A stretch of DNA of 64,000 nucleotides, from NCBI GenBank assembly GCA_009741485.1, contig CM019215.1, positions 76,944,512-77,008,511 of the forward strand, written 5' to 3'. Shown piece by piece: positions 53,000-64,000 of this stretch. The notes under the pieces are model-generated. The model was given only the letters and a program-made list of their open reading frames with translations, was not told where the DNA came from and made no database searches. The stretch's first letter is position 1. The number at the start of each line of letters is the position of its first letter. The position numbers and the translations under genes were made by a program. The stretch is from Malurus cyaneus samueli. Taxonomy: Eukaryota > Chordata > Aves > Passeriformes > Maluridae.

Positions 53000-53650
53000 A
53001 GCTGTTTTAGTTTCCATTTAATTTGTTCCCCTTCTTCCTTTCTGCCTAATGATTTTTTTTTCCAAGAAAGAAACAAAAAAAAAAAAAACCAAAAAACAAA
53101 CATATGGGTAATGTATTTGTGCTGATTTTGATCTTACTAACAGAACATCTAAAAACAGAACACCATCTAAAAAAGCCAGAACACAAATAATATTAATAAT
53201 ATGTTGAGTTTAATTCCTTGTTTTGTCGTCTCTCAACCATTTTTTCCTAAAACAGTACAGGCAGTATGTAAACCATGGAAGTACTGAGGTATTATTTACC
53301 AATCATTTTCCCATGGTAACAACTCAGCTCCCGAGATTGTTATCAATACCTCTGTATCATACAGAAGATCCAGAAGGGAGTAACCATGGATAAAGCTCTT
53401 CCACAAAGGTTAAGCATTTTCCATAAACTGTCTTTGAAGCAATACTAGAGCTATTTCTTAGTAAGAGAGGTTACAATTTGTCAATTTCAAATTTGGCAGT
53501 AGAGTTTACAGGTCAAAGACTCAAGGTCTCATGGTGCTTGTTCTCCATCCTCTGTCTAAAAATTGCACTTCCCTCAGCCCAGAGTTCTGTCCATGCACAA
53601 GGTGTGCACAAGAAAAGTGCTGCTCATTATCTGCTGAAAAGGTGTTCTTA

Positions 53651-53762
53651 TATCATAGAATATAGAATATTTTGGGTTGGAAGGGACATTTAAAGGTCAT
53701 CCAGTCCAACTCCCCCTGCAATGAACAAACCATTACTTCTTGTCCTGTCATAATAGCCCCTG

Positions 53763-53798
<36 letters not shown>

Positions 53799-53995
53799 TT
53801 CCCATCTTTTTTGCAAACCCCCTTTAGGTACTAAAAGGCTGCTACAAGGCCTCAATGGAGCTTTCTTTTCTACAGGCTGAACATTTCCAACTCTTTCAGC
53901 CTTTCCTCACAAGAGAAGTTTTCCATCCCTCTGATCATTTTCATGGCCCTCCTCTGGACCTGCTCCAACAGTTTCATGTCTTTCCTGTGCCTGGT
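53651..53995 (-). mobile_element. CR1 LINE fragment, internally deleted
   Basis: Antisense CR1. From its 3' end on the plus strand: ATCATAGAAT, then GGGTTGGAAGGGACATTTAA and TCATCCAGTCCAACTCCC. It then jumps from CTGCAATGAACA to AACCATTACTTCTTGTCC, skipping about 190 bp of recalled consensus. It continues through CCCCCTTTAGGTACTAAAAG, CAGGCTGAACATTTCC and GACCTGCTCCAACAG. The minus-strand peptide LLEQVQRRAMKMIRGMEN and the following CEERLKELEMFSL are the conserved pre-terminal segment of CR1 ORF2. Similarity ends near 53995, the 5' truncation. A 33-base A run replaces a short A stretch of the consensus. Confidence 0.92.
53765..53797. repeat. Poly-A tract (A33) inside a CR1 copy
   Basis: Thirty-three consecutive A residues, the longest A run in the window. 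They sit between GCCCCTGAT and TGTTCCCATC of the antisense CR1, at a position where recalled consensus has only about five A. It is therefore an expansion within a transposon, not a retrotransposon tail. Confidence 0.93.
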
Positions 53996-54409
53996 GTGCC
54001 TTAACAGATATTTCTGCCCTTGCTGAGGAAAACTAATCACATTTCTGCTCAACTGACTATCACGCACCACACGTTTAATGAGACTGCTCAAGAACACAGA
54101 CAAATGGCCACAGGATAACACTACTGTATATAAAAAAAAAAAAATTAACTTTTTATGTTCTTGTTTAAAATCTGCTCATGATTCACACAGCTGTAGCAAC
54201 CATACCATTCACAACCAGCAAAATGAATCTCATGTATCAAGGTAATGACCAAACCCTTAGGTTGATATATAATACCCTACAGTGTCTTGAGAAATGAGTA
54301 GCACATCATTGTGCAAAATATATACATGAAGTAGGCAGAAGCTTGCATGCATAAAATGCAAGAAATTTAGTTTTAAAGCTGTGCAAGAGGGACATTTTCT
54401 CCAGAAAAC

Positions 54410-54454
54410 ACTGGCAAATGTAGGTTAATACACTGACAAATGTATGCTAATAAC
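54410..54454. repeat. Imperfect 22-bp tandem duplication
   Basis: ACTGGCAAATGTAGGTTAAT is followed directly by ACTGACAAATGTATGCTAAT-type sequence, two copies with a few mismatches. The mismatches indicate an older event than the perfect duplication at 31471. Confidence 0.75.
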
Positions 54455-57400
54455 TAGTTATTGTTTCCTTTAAAATTTAAGAATGCCAAACATCAGACTT
54501 TTTTCCTATTTTTCCTATGAATTAATATTCTAATTTGCTAAGATTTGCTAATGAAGCATTCCTATACCAAAGTCATCATATTGGTAAAGAAATTTAAAAT
54601 TTCTCTGAATAAGGATGTGATGTATTTTTTAAATGAGAATGTTCTTTGTCTGGAGTTTCTATGTATCATCATAAACACTTTCTCTTCAGTTTCTGCTGCT
54701 CTCTGTTCACAAATACTTTCAGCTGTGGAACCAAACAGCCATTTGCTAGGAGAATTGTTTTCCCCATTTTGAGTGAGCTCACACAAAAGCAGGACAGGCA
54801 GAATGACATAATTGCCCTGAATATGAGGGAGAACTGGGGATAACTGGTAATGACAAAAAGAGAAAAGAAACATGTGAAAATATAGGTCATGTAGGAAAGC
54901 AGGAAGCCCTGCAGCCAGTCACTAGAGGGATCAAGGACAAGGGAGTGGCCAAGCTAAGGGCTTCAGGGTTAGCCTCAATAGTTTTCAAATGTAGTTTTTT
55001 CTACTTTTTTTTTTTTTTTTTTTCTTCAGAAAACTGAACCCCTGCTACATTACAGGGGCATACAAATAAAAAAGTGTATTATAAACATGAAACTCCATCT
55101 ATCTTAGAAAATATACTCAGATGTCATACATGTTCCTTGGATTCTTTCCTGATCTCTACAATGTTGTTGCTTTATGAAGAACATTGAAAAGCTTTTTTCA
55201 CAGGACATCTGAAAGCAAGAGAATCTCTGAGGCTGTTCGTGTAAATTGATATCTGATACCAGATATTTGACTAAGCAAGCACAGAAAAGGAGAGATGATG
55301 TTGAATGCAGACACTTTTAGGGAAAAATCTTGCTACTTTGTCCATTGAAAGGCCTTTATATAGCTCAGTAAGCAATCAGGGAGAAACTTTATTGTGCCTG
55401 AATCAATAGACATTAATGCAGTGCATTTCTGCCTCCTATGCAATCATCTTGGCTGGAATAACTTCCATTTAGCTGTCCTTTGTCCTTTTTCTTTCATTTC
55501 TGGCTTAGACTAATTTATTCTCTCTTTTCTGGTTTTAATGTTTACATTTAATTAACGATTTTCTGTTTTATTTATCAGCAGTGTTTGATCTAAATTACAA
55601 GAATAACCAATATATAGTTTTGGGTCATTCAGAAAGTCTCATCGGCTTGTTGATTATCTGAGAGAAGGTTTCATTACTATGTAATTAGAAATAGGTTCTT
55701 TACTTAGATAGACTAATGTTTACTGTTCTGTGAATTATGTCATGCAACAATTAATCTCATCAAAAGATACACAGCATACAACATTCATATTATTACAGAC
55801 TAGTTATTACTGCCACAAAGGATAAGAGGACAACAAATGTTTGTTGCCATTTCTAATCTGTCACTGATTTTAGCAAAATATAGCTTAAAAGCTCAAATTC
55901 AGACCACACAACAATAGGCTGGTACCAAAATACTCATTTAGAATCACTTCTTTGCATGGATTTCTTTAGGAGCTAACAGAAACACGCAAGGCATTCACTG
56001 CTGATGTTTCCAGCAGATTGCACCACAACTCATTTTGGCCCTTGAAGAATAAAGGTCAGGCCTAAGCTAGAAAAACAGAGAAATGAATCGTCAATCCACT
56101 GAGAATGTACCAGAGCAGAGGAAATATCAGCTGACAAGTTGACACTGTCAAGTCCTAGACTGGTATGATATTTACACAACCTACTTTATGCAGACTTTAA
56201 TTGGGCTTTTCATTTATGTGCTCTGAAATGCCGTGTTAGCTCCTGTGTAATCCTCGAGCATTTAGGGACTAAGCCATTTAATTTATGTGCTTAGATTTTA
56301 GCTCTTCATCATCCCTTTCTACTTTGAAAATATAGAAAACTCTGACTGACTAAAACAGAAGGGAAATAAAAGGGAAACCTTTCCCACTGTGCCATAGGAG
56401 TGCAAGTTCTTCATTTCAGCAACTCAGTCATTTTCCTGGGCTGAAACTATCTGTGCACAGTCTGCCTTCCTAACAAAATTTATTGATTTGGTTACTCTGG
56501 GAATTGCCTGTTTTTAGCAGCCTTCCTGTCCCTCCCGTGCTGTGTATTCACCTCCTGGCTCGGCTCCTACCCCAAGGCTCTGCACAGCCACTGCCTGCAG
56601 CCTAAGATCACTTGAACCTTCCTATCTTTAAGCATGCTCCCTAGGCTATTTCCTTCTCTCCATCCCTCGGGAGCATTTATCCAACCCTGTCATTCTTTTC
56701 AGTATGAACACCATACAGATGTGTACCATATCCTATAACAGAATATAAATTTTTCTTTGTCCAGGGAAAAAAAAAAAAAAAGGAAACCTTTTTTTTAAAA
56801 TGGAATAAGCAATAGATGTTCACACCTTGAATGTGAAAAAGGTAAAAAAAATTACCAATTTTTGCTGGTAGATATGAGTGAATGCATTACTATTTCCAGT
56901 TGACATAAAGCTGTAGATTTTTAGGTACTGGATTACTTTAAACAATCAATGCTGATATCCCATATTGAATAAGATGAACAGCTAGCCAAGCAGTTTAGTC
57001 AGTCATTCAGTTCTGCACTTATTTGATTAAAAGAAGGATGCAGAATGATCTCCCAGACACACAACATTAACCTTCAATCAATAACCACTTTAATGGTAGA
57101 TGGACTCCTTTCTTCAGGCCTCTTCCAGTTGCATTACTGTGGAATTGCTATTTGGATAATGATTGATATGCTCAATACATCAAAGATTAATTCCTGTTTA
57201 CACTAGAAGACACAGCATTACATATTTCCATCCCACAGTCTCTGTCCTCTAGTCACGGACCTTGACAATGACAGGGTTTTGATTGCTTTCAGAATAGTAT
57301 CCAAGATAAACAGGGATTTTATACTTGTGGTAATCACTAAGGCACAAAATGTTTATAATGATGTAATTTGAAGGAACCTACTTATTTTCTGATTTCACAG

Positions 57401-57636
57401 AAACAGCATTTGGAGGCTGAGGACATGGATAGAAGAAGTGCAGATGTTAAACCTTCCCTCCTCCATTTTTTTTCCTTCTGTTTCTAGTGAAACAAGATTA
57501 AGAAGGTAATTTTAAAAAGGCTATGGTTTGGGTAGAAAAAGAACTTTGTTTTTAGCTCATCTCTGTTAAAATACACTGGGCACACACAGTCAGATAGTAA
57601 ATAAATGTCCAGATCCTAGAAATACACCAGATTTAG

Positions 57637-57656
57637 AAAAAAAAAAAAAAAAAAAA
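57637..57656. repeat. Poly-A tract (A20)
   Basis: Twenty A residues followed by CCCC. No retrocopy body or flanking duplication is visible. Confidence 0.9.
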
Positions 57657-60600
57657 CCCCAAGAGATATGTACATTTCAATGGCACTAGAATATAAATAA
57701 TATATGATTAAGTTATGTTACCAAATTTAAGATACCATAGGGACTAGTGAAACTCCTTCCCATTATGACTTTGTAGCGTTACAATCTCCTTGACATTCTC
57801 TCTAAAACCCCATTACCCAAATCATTGGGAAAAAAAAACCAAATAAAACCATACCAGTGCTGGGAACTATTTTTATGTTTAACTAAAATGTTGTTAAGAA
57901 GACCGTAATTTTTCATTGATGTATCAACACTGAGAAAACTCTTTTGATAGATCTGTGAAAAAAAAAAACCAAGAAAATATCTTTTAAACTCATTTGAATT
58001 TATTTTTTTTAAAGAAAATCCTCACTAAAACATATATCTAAAATATTTTTTAGGCTCATGTACTAAGTATCTGTCTAAGGCATCAACAGCAGTACTTTTA
58101 ATTGCGAAATTGAGCCAATGGGATCCTGAGACCTTGTGTGAGTGAGGACTTTCATCCCAGCCTTGTCCCCTCACAGATGAAAAGGGATAGTTTGGATTTG
58201 AAAAGCAGCAGACTGATATCACTTCTGAGCTGAAGAAAAGTTTAAAAAAAAGTTCCACAGCCAGGAACCAACCCCTTTCAAACAGTTCTTCTTTCCTCCC
58301 TCACTGAAACCGGGTTTACCATTCATCAAGAGCATCTTGATCCAGGCGCTCACACATGGAGACAAACAGAATGGAGAAGCCCGCAGCGCATAGGGAATGT
58401 GGGAATACGCCCACACAGACTGCATGCAGAGTGTGCAAGGCCATCCTTTCAGGCCTCGTATTGATGATTTCTACTCAGTGCTTGAGCTCACCCAGACTGT
58501 CTTTAGGATATTGGGACACAATCATGGCCATTTCAGGGACAGGACACTCAGACACAAGCAGACAGTAACCTCTTCTTTTAATGAGAGAGGATGAACACAA
58601 CTATGGCACAAATGATCAAAACTCTTTAATGTCCATTCTGGCAGACTTACACTATGATTTACACTAACTTACACTAAGCTAGAAACCAGGTTAGATGCTG
58701 ACACACCGTCTTTTAGTCAGTGCTTTTCTGAGCCATTATGAATTTTACTCATGGTACAAGGTTTCCAGGAGATGAACAATGTTGCCAGCAGTACCACCTC
58801 CCAAAGTTCAAATCCAGGCATTCAACTACTGCAAAGTTATACATAGCATGCCATAAATATCAGTGTTTATTATTGTTTAAAAGCTGTTCATCCTTGCAGA
58901 AGTTAAGAGTAATTGGCTCTTGACATCATTGGTGCCAAGATTTATTCCTGAATAATTTACAGGTAGCAGAGCCTTATGAAGTCCACTGTCAAATAAGTTA
59001 TCCCTGCCTTCTAGTCTGAAATAGAAATGCAAACTAAAATTAAAACCAACTTTCCTTTTCCACTAGCTGGACATCAAATACACAGAACCAAATTAGGAGT
59101 TTGGATAAATGTTCTCATCATGAACCTTTTCATACGCTCTTAGTAATTAAAAAAATATTGCAAGGGGAATATGGAGGTGGAGAAAAGAAAGTATTATCTT
59201 TTATCTCTATTTTCAAACATTGTTGTACAATAACAGGAAACCATGACCACCATTTTTTTTGTAAGGAAACTCAGGAAACAGGATGACGTGGGCAGAAAAC
59301 TGCTGACAATGACAAGATCACTTCTAGGAGTTTAAGGAACAAGGATCCTCTTCTCATTTGGGCTTATTTAGGATCAGAAAACAGCACTTGTGCTTGGCTT
59401 CTAAAAGTAGCTTTTTTTGACTAAGAAAAAGGGCTTTATTTTAGATCTGATATTCAAGGGGATGTCACACAAAGAAAACAGGTCAAATTATGTTATTCTC
59501 ACATGAAAGAAGATGAACATTGATGAATAATAACTATGATCTGGGTCAAGTTTAATAACAAAATATTATACTTTCACACCTAAAGCATTCGCCACCAAGC
59601 CTTTCTATTTCTTCCCTTTTTTGCCCCAGATTATAATATCTTCACATATCATTCAATGTTTCAGTGCTGGAGGTAATATCACTCATGACTTTGAAACAAT
59701 TGGGTGATTACAGAAAAAAAAAAAAAAACCCAACAGAAATTCATTAAGAATATATTTATATTCATGCCAATTATTAACTCCAAAACTTGATTTGAATGTG
59801 TGCTCTTTCATGTTAGTTGATCAGAAAGAGCTTTGCTTGCCTAAAGCACAACTGAAATTTTGGAGAAAGTAAATAAGGTGATCATTTTTTGTTAATGTTT
59901 CTCAGAAATAACCAGCCAGTTTTTTCATTTTTCTATATCACAGACAGGGTTCCAGTATATCAAATCCAGCCTCAACAAGTACCAGTATGGTTTATAATAC
60001 CATTTTTACAGTTTATATGACCTGATTGCATGCATTACCTGTTAGGTGAAAGAGAGTCAAAGAAAACTAGGAGTGAGCTAGAGTAAAATCAAAGGTGAGC
60101 AACAATTCAGATAAGGGATACAACAAAGGTGATAACAGGAGAGGGGGGAAATTGGCACAATGGCAAAAAAATCAGCTGTGTATTTTGCCACAACGAATAA
60201 GGAAATATAAAGATTGGACTTTGCAGCATTATTTAATTAAGGAATAGAAAAAAATTATGTATATTTCTACCTCTTTACATTTACATTGACAATCCTTCCT
60301 GTCTTTGTAGGTGTAGTGTTTCAACATATTTACTGACATGCCACATACTTACCAGAAGTTCTTTATATATGACTAACCTTCAATGAAATTAAAGCCTTAT
60401 TTGCAAAATTACAGTGAGAGTGAATTCTTTATGTAACAAAGCAGAGCAAAATGGTCTGGTCTGAATAACAAACTGATGGACAGTAATATATAAGTATCAT
60501 CGGTCCTTAATTTGCCAAACTATACATTGAAGATACTTGTTAGGAAGAAACTGCTATATTTTTCATTCAATCTTTTGCCTTAATTGTATGATTGTGTGCC

Positions 60601-63600
60601 TCACAAGACTACACTTGAACGAAAACCTACATTTATTCATAGAATAGTGGCAAAGGCCAAAATTTGTCCAACTATGACAATTGAGCATTAATTGAAAATT
60701 TCCCGGTCTTTATTACTTGTGAAGAAATATCTGACTATTGGCAACCATCTATTTCTAAACACCTGTCTATTCCAAGCCCATAAGACTCTACATTTACAAA
60801 TATTTTCAAACAATAAGTGTTGCAAATAAAAGATGGCAAATTACAGTTTGTTTTTTCACTTGCATTCATCATTGGAACTTGTAATACTCACAGTGCATTT
60901 TGATCCTTTCTGTGATCCACACCTCCAAGATGGAAGGGTCACTGCTAACATCAGGGCATGACAGTCCAGAAAGAGTCACCAACAAAGAGCCAGTGATGCT
61001 GGCTGTAAGGGAATCAAGGAATCAAACTGCAGGTGCAGTATCTTACCCGTCCTTAGCTTGCAGGCAGTACCTAATGAAATGAAGAAAAGTGACAGAGACA
61101 GATGAGAACTCAATGTGACAACTGCTTTTAGAAGAAGGCTGAGCCAAACCAATTTGATGCAAGCAATATTATGATCAATAACACCTCCTAGGCTTGCTCA
61201 TCCATTATGTACAAGTTGTGGTTCTACCTTTTTTTTTTTTTTTCCCTTCCTTCTTACTTTTTTTTCTGCAATTAAAAAATTTTAGGCTAGTGTTAGCAGC
61301 AATTTCTACTGCAGTTTCTACTGCATTTGTTTCTGGAACAAATTCTCATTGCCACCCTTTTGCAGCTTTTGTTCATGCTCTGTAAAGTTTAATGGTAAAG
61401 CAAGGCATTTAAGGTGCTCTCATTTGCAACAAACATTGGCTAGTCCAGTTCACTAGAGGCTATTAGCACAGTGAAAAAGATAATGGAATTTCCTGGATGC
61501 TTCAGGGAAAGAATAGGTACAGTAAAAGCATTTATTAAAATAAAAGTTTTATGTAGTGCTCTCAAACTAAACAAAGTCAGTGGATCAAACCGCAGCTTCA
61601 AAAACTGAAGGAATTATATCAGCATCTAAGGAAGAACAGAAACTGTCATGCAATGTCACATTGCAAAATGCAAACTGTAACCTATTTGGCTACTAGCCCT
61701 ACAGAATACATCTTCTCAACGTCACCGTTTTAGCACAGTACCTTTTTTATCAAATGTCAGCTTAAACATAGTGCTGCTTATTATAGTTTGGGTTCTTCAG
61801 CAGTTTTAGCAAAGTCAAAACAATTCATGAAAACAATAACATTTCAACAAATCTAGGGGGGCACATCTTATTTTTTGATGGAGTCAACTGTTTGTCATAA
61901 TGCAGAATGTAATTATAGATTTTATATTCACTTAAACATATTATAAAGTACATTTCAAAAGAAAATATTTTTAATTAAGGAAATGGTCAAATCTTTACAG
62001 TCTTAAGATCTTCTATATCCATTGAAAGAGCACCTTGTTGAGAGTGAGATGCACTTGACAAACATTTAAATTGTTGTACCATCTATCCAGCTGACCAAAA
62101 CCACCTCATGTTATAGAAGGAGATCAACATAAAGACTTTGTACTTAATTTCTTCTTTATCTTTCTTTAAATGTATTGGGAATTCTTGCTTTATGTAATCA
62201 ACCATGGTTGATAAGACACACTGGTAAATAATCTTTTTGATCACATTTTTCTGATCTTCTGTAGATGCATTCAGTTTCACACTTGATTGATTCTTTGTGA
62301 GATAATGATAGAATTGCTATATTCTTTCTCTCTATGTAGCCCAGTTACTGGATCATGTAGTCAAAAAAACCTACAGAGATCAGTCAATTTTATAGTCGGT
62401 TTTAGGCTTAGATAGGTAATGGAATGTTGTCGTGGAGATCAATAATTATCATGTTTATGTTTGACCTGTGCATACCAATTGATAAAGGTGTAGTAAAGCA
62501 AAGCAATCTTATAGTTCTAGCGGAGAAGCAGCAAAAATGCATACATCTAAAAATGGCACAAACTGATTAGAGATTTATTTATTTTTTTTTTTCCTGGCTT
62601 TATAAGTCTTTGTAAGGACAAAAGAAATCATTACTTTTTATCTTAGAACTGCATTTTAAATGACAATGAGCAATCAATGAAATTGCTGAGGCTGAGTCCA
62701 TGCCAGGCTAGAAGCTTGCATTCTAATGCAGTCTGGAAGATCTTTAAACCAGAGACATTGTCATAGTTCTAGTCTGAAAATAGCATCTACATCACCTGAT
62801 TTATAGATCTGGATCAATAATAATCTATCCAAGTTTCTGTGCTGGTCTTCATCAATAACTTTTTTATCTTAAAAATAAAGAAACTTGATGGGTCTTCTCA
62901 ATTCCCTATGGTAAGGGGCAGGAGTACTTGATTTATTTTAATTATTAAGGAATATATAAAGAATAGTGCAATTCCGATAAAAGTAGCAGCCCCCTGTATA
63001 TGACATCTTTGTCTCTTAGATTTCCTGCTTGGAGGATATGCAGATTGCTGATGTCTTCATTCTTTAATGGACAGGAAAATGTAAACCGATTTTTTTCCTC
63101 TTTTTAGCTCCCCTGAAGTATCTAGAACCATTTGGGTTAAATAACAAAATAAAAATTTTAACATTGGCAGTGTTTACTGTCTCTGTTTCAGCCTATGACA
63201 AGAATGATATGTTCTCATTGACAGACCTCAAAATATATTTCCAAAGGAAGAATAATTCACTTGAAATATTTTAACACGGTCCTGCAGGGGAAATGAAAAT
63301 CAGTATTCTGCATGTATTTATGTGTATTTACATGAACTATCTGGAAGAAAAGGTGACCCAAAGTCCCTGACATATTAATTCTAAATGGAGGCCATTTTAC
63401 AAAGAAATTAAGATTCTTAGGTAAACTAGGTACACTTGAGACACACATATACTCTCATATTATGGCTATATTCCATATGAATAAATCAGGAATATGTGGC
63501 AAACTAGTAGAGAAAAAGACACTGAGGGCTCCAAACCGTCTGGGAAGGATTTAAGAGAGGATAACCAGATGATTCTTGCATATGGTATAATGAACTAATT

Positions 63601-64000
63601 AAATAACTAGTCTCAGGTGTACCTGAGTAAAGTAGAGACCTGCTAAAATTCCAGGGAAAATATGACCTGTATAAAGGTATACATTTATAATATATATTTG
63701 CAATGTCATTTATACCACATTATGGTAAGTTCTGCAGCTGCGCCTGCCCTTGGGGATGATCCAAGGTCCTAGAAATCTGTTACATAGTAAAATACTAAGA
63801 AAACTCATCCTAAATCCTCTAATGAGAAAATCAGAGAGATTTTTATGTACAGGTACATGGTTTGGCACAAAGAGCACTGAAGAAACAGTTCTTTTAAACA
63901 ACATGATAAATTCATAAAGAAAAGTAAATACAAACTCGAAATGGGAAAACAAGCTAAAAATTATGTACCCATATTCTGACATGGATAATTTAATCTCCTT

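Larger units (their letters stand above)
40094..53650. other. Long AT-rich stretch dense in homopolymers
   Basis: Thirteen kilobases with no recognised gene and no recognised interspersed repeat. Content is simple repeats listed separately, plus A/T homopolymers including A19 at 41034-41052, A21 at 44483-44503, A24 at 45441-45464, A23 at 47214-47236, T20 at 49313-49332, T22 at 49813-49834 and T15 at 50982-50996. Several apparent open frames are created by these runs, for example 47091-47330 and 42059-42324 on the minus strand. Confidence 0.55.
53996..64000. other. Ten-kilobase AT-rich stretch without recognised genes
   Basis: No gene or transposon was recognised. Contents: an imperfect 22-bp tandem duplication near 54410-54454; homopolymers T19 at 55005-55023 and A20 at 57637-57656; and a repeat-free, homopolymer-poor block at about 55440-56350 that could be a conserved non-coding element. 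There is also a GC- and CpG-richer patch at about 58260-58600, and a 12-bp tandem duplication (TTTCTACTGCA units) at 61303-61325. All open frames are under about 105 codons and unrecognised. Confidence 0.5.

Noticed and set aside
52633..53103. Longest open frame in the window (156 codons, minus strand), hydrophobic and Phe-rich
   Set aside because: Its middle is the translation of an A/C simple repeat and its start lies in an A run; no domain or splice context.

Overview
The window looks like vertebrate nuclear DNA from a bird, most likely a songbird. It is AT-rich and CpG-poor. Its recognisable repeats are avian CR1 LINE fragments plus solo LTRs of endogenous retroviruses. There are no Alu, L1 or B1-type repeats, and no sign of bacterial or phage gene organisation. 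The bird call rests on the CR1 3' ends and on an ERVL-type LTR family that I recognise from memory as passerine; no database was searched.

No protein-coding gene could be identified. The open frames present are short (at most about 156 codons), are often made by A/T homopolymers, and match no family I recognise apart from decayed CR1 reverse-transcriptase tails. The window is best read as a gene desert or the inside of a very long intron.

Layout: 1-7.5 kb, AT-rich unique sequence with a 31-base C run at 2765. 7.5-8.7 kb, a plus-strand CR1 with a large internal deletion. 11.6-12.1 kb, an ERVL-type LTR fragment fused to a CR1 3' end. 13.46-14.04 kb, a complete solo LTR (+). 18.76-19.32 kb, a complete solo LTR (-) with a perfect 5-bp target duplication. 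24.1-25.6 kb, an older CR1 (+), then a CR1 (-) split by a 412-bp solo LTR with a perfect 6-bp target duplication. 34.68-35.28 kb, another solo LTR (+). 39.8-40.1 kb, a CpG-enriched block that on the minus strand has a strong splice acceptor and donor 256 bp apart; this is the best gene-like signal in the window. 53.65-54.0 kb, a minus-strand CR1 fragment carrying a 33-base A run. The remainder is AT-rich unique DNA with many homopolymers and small tandem duplications.

No genes work together here. What can be read is a history of retrotransposon insertion, nesting, LTR-LTR recombination and deletion, plus one candidate untranslated exon or promoter-proximal element and two repeat-free stretches that may be conserved non-coding elements. 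I found no undescribed biological system that the sequence would support.
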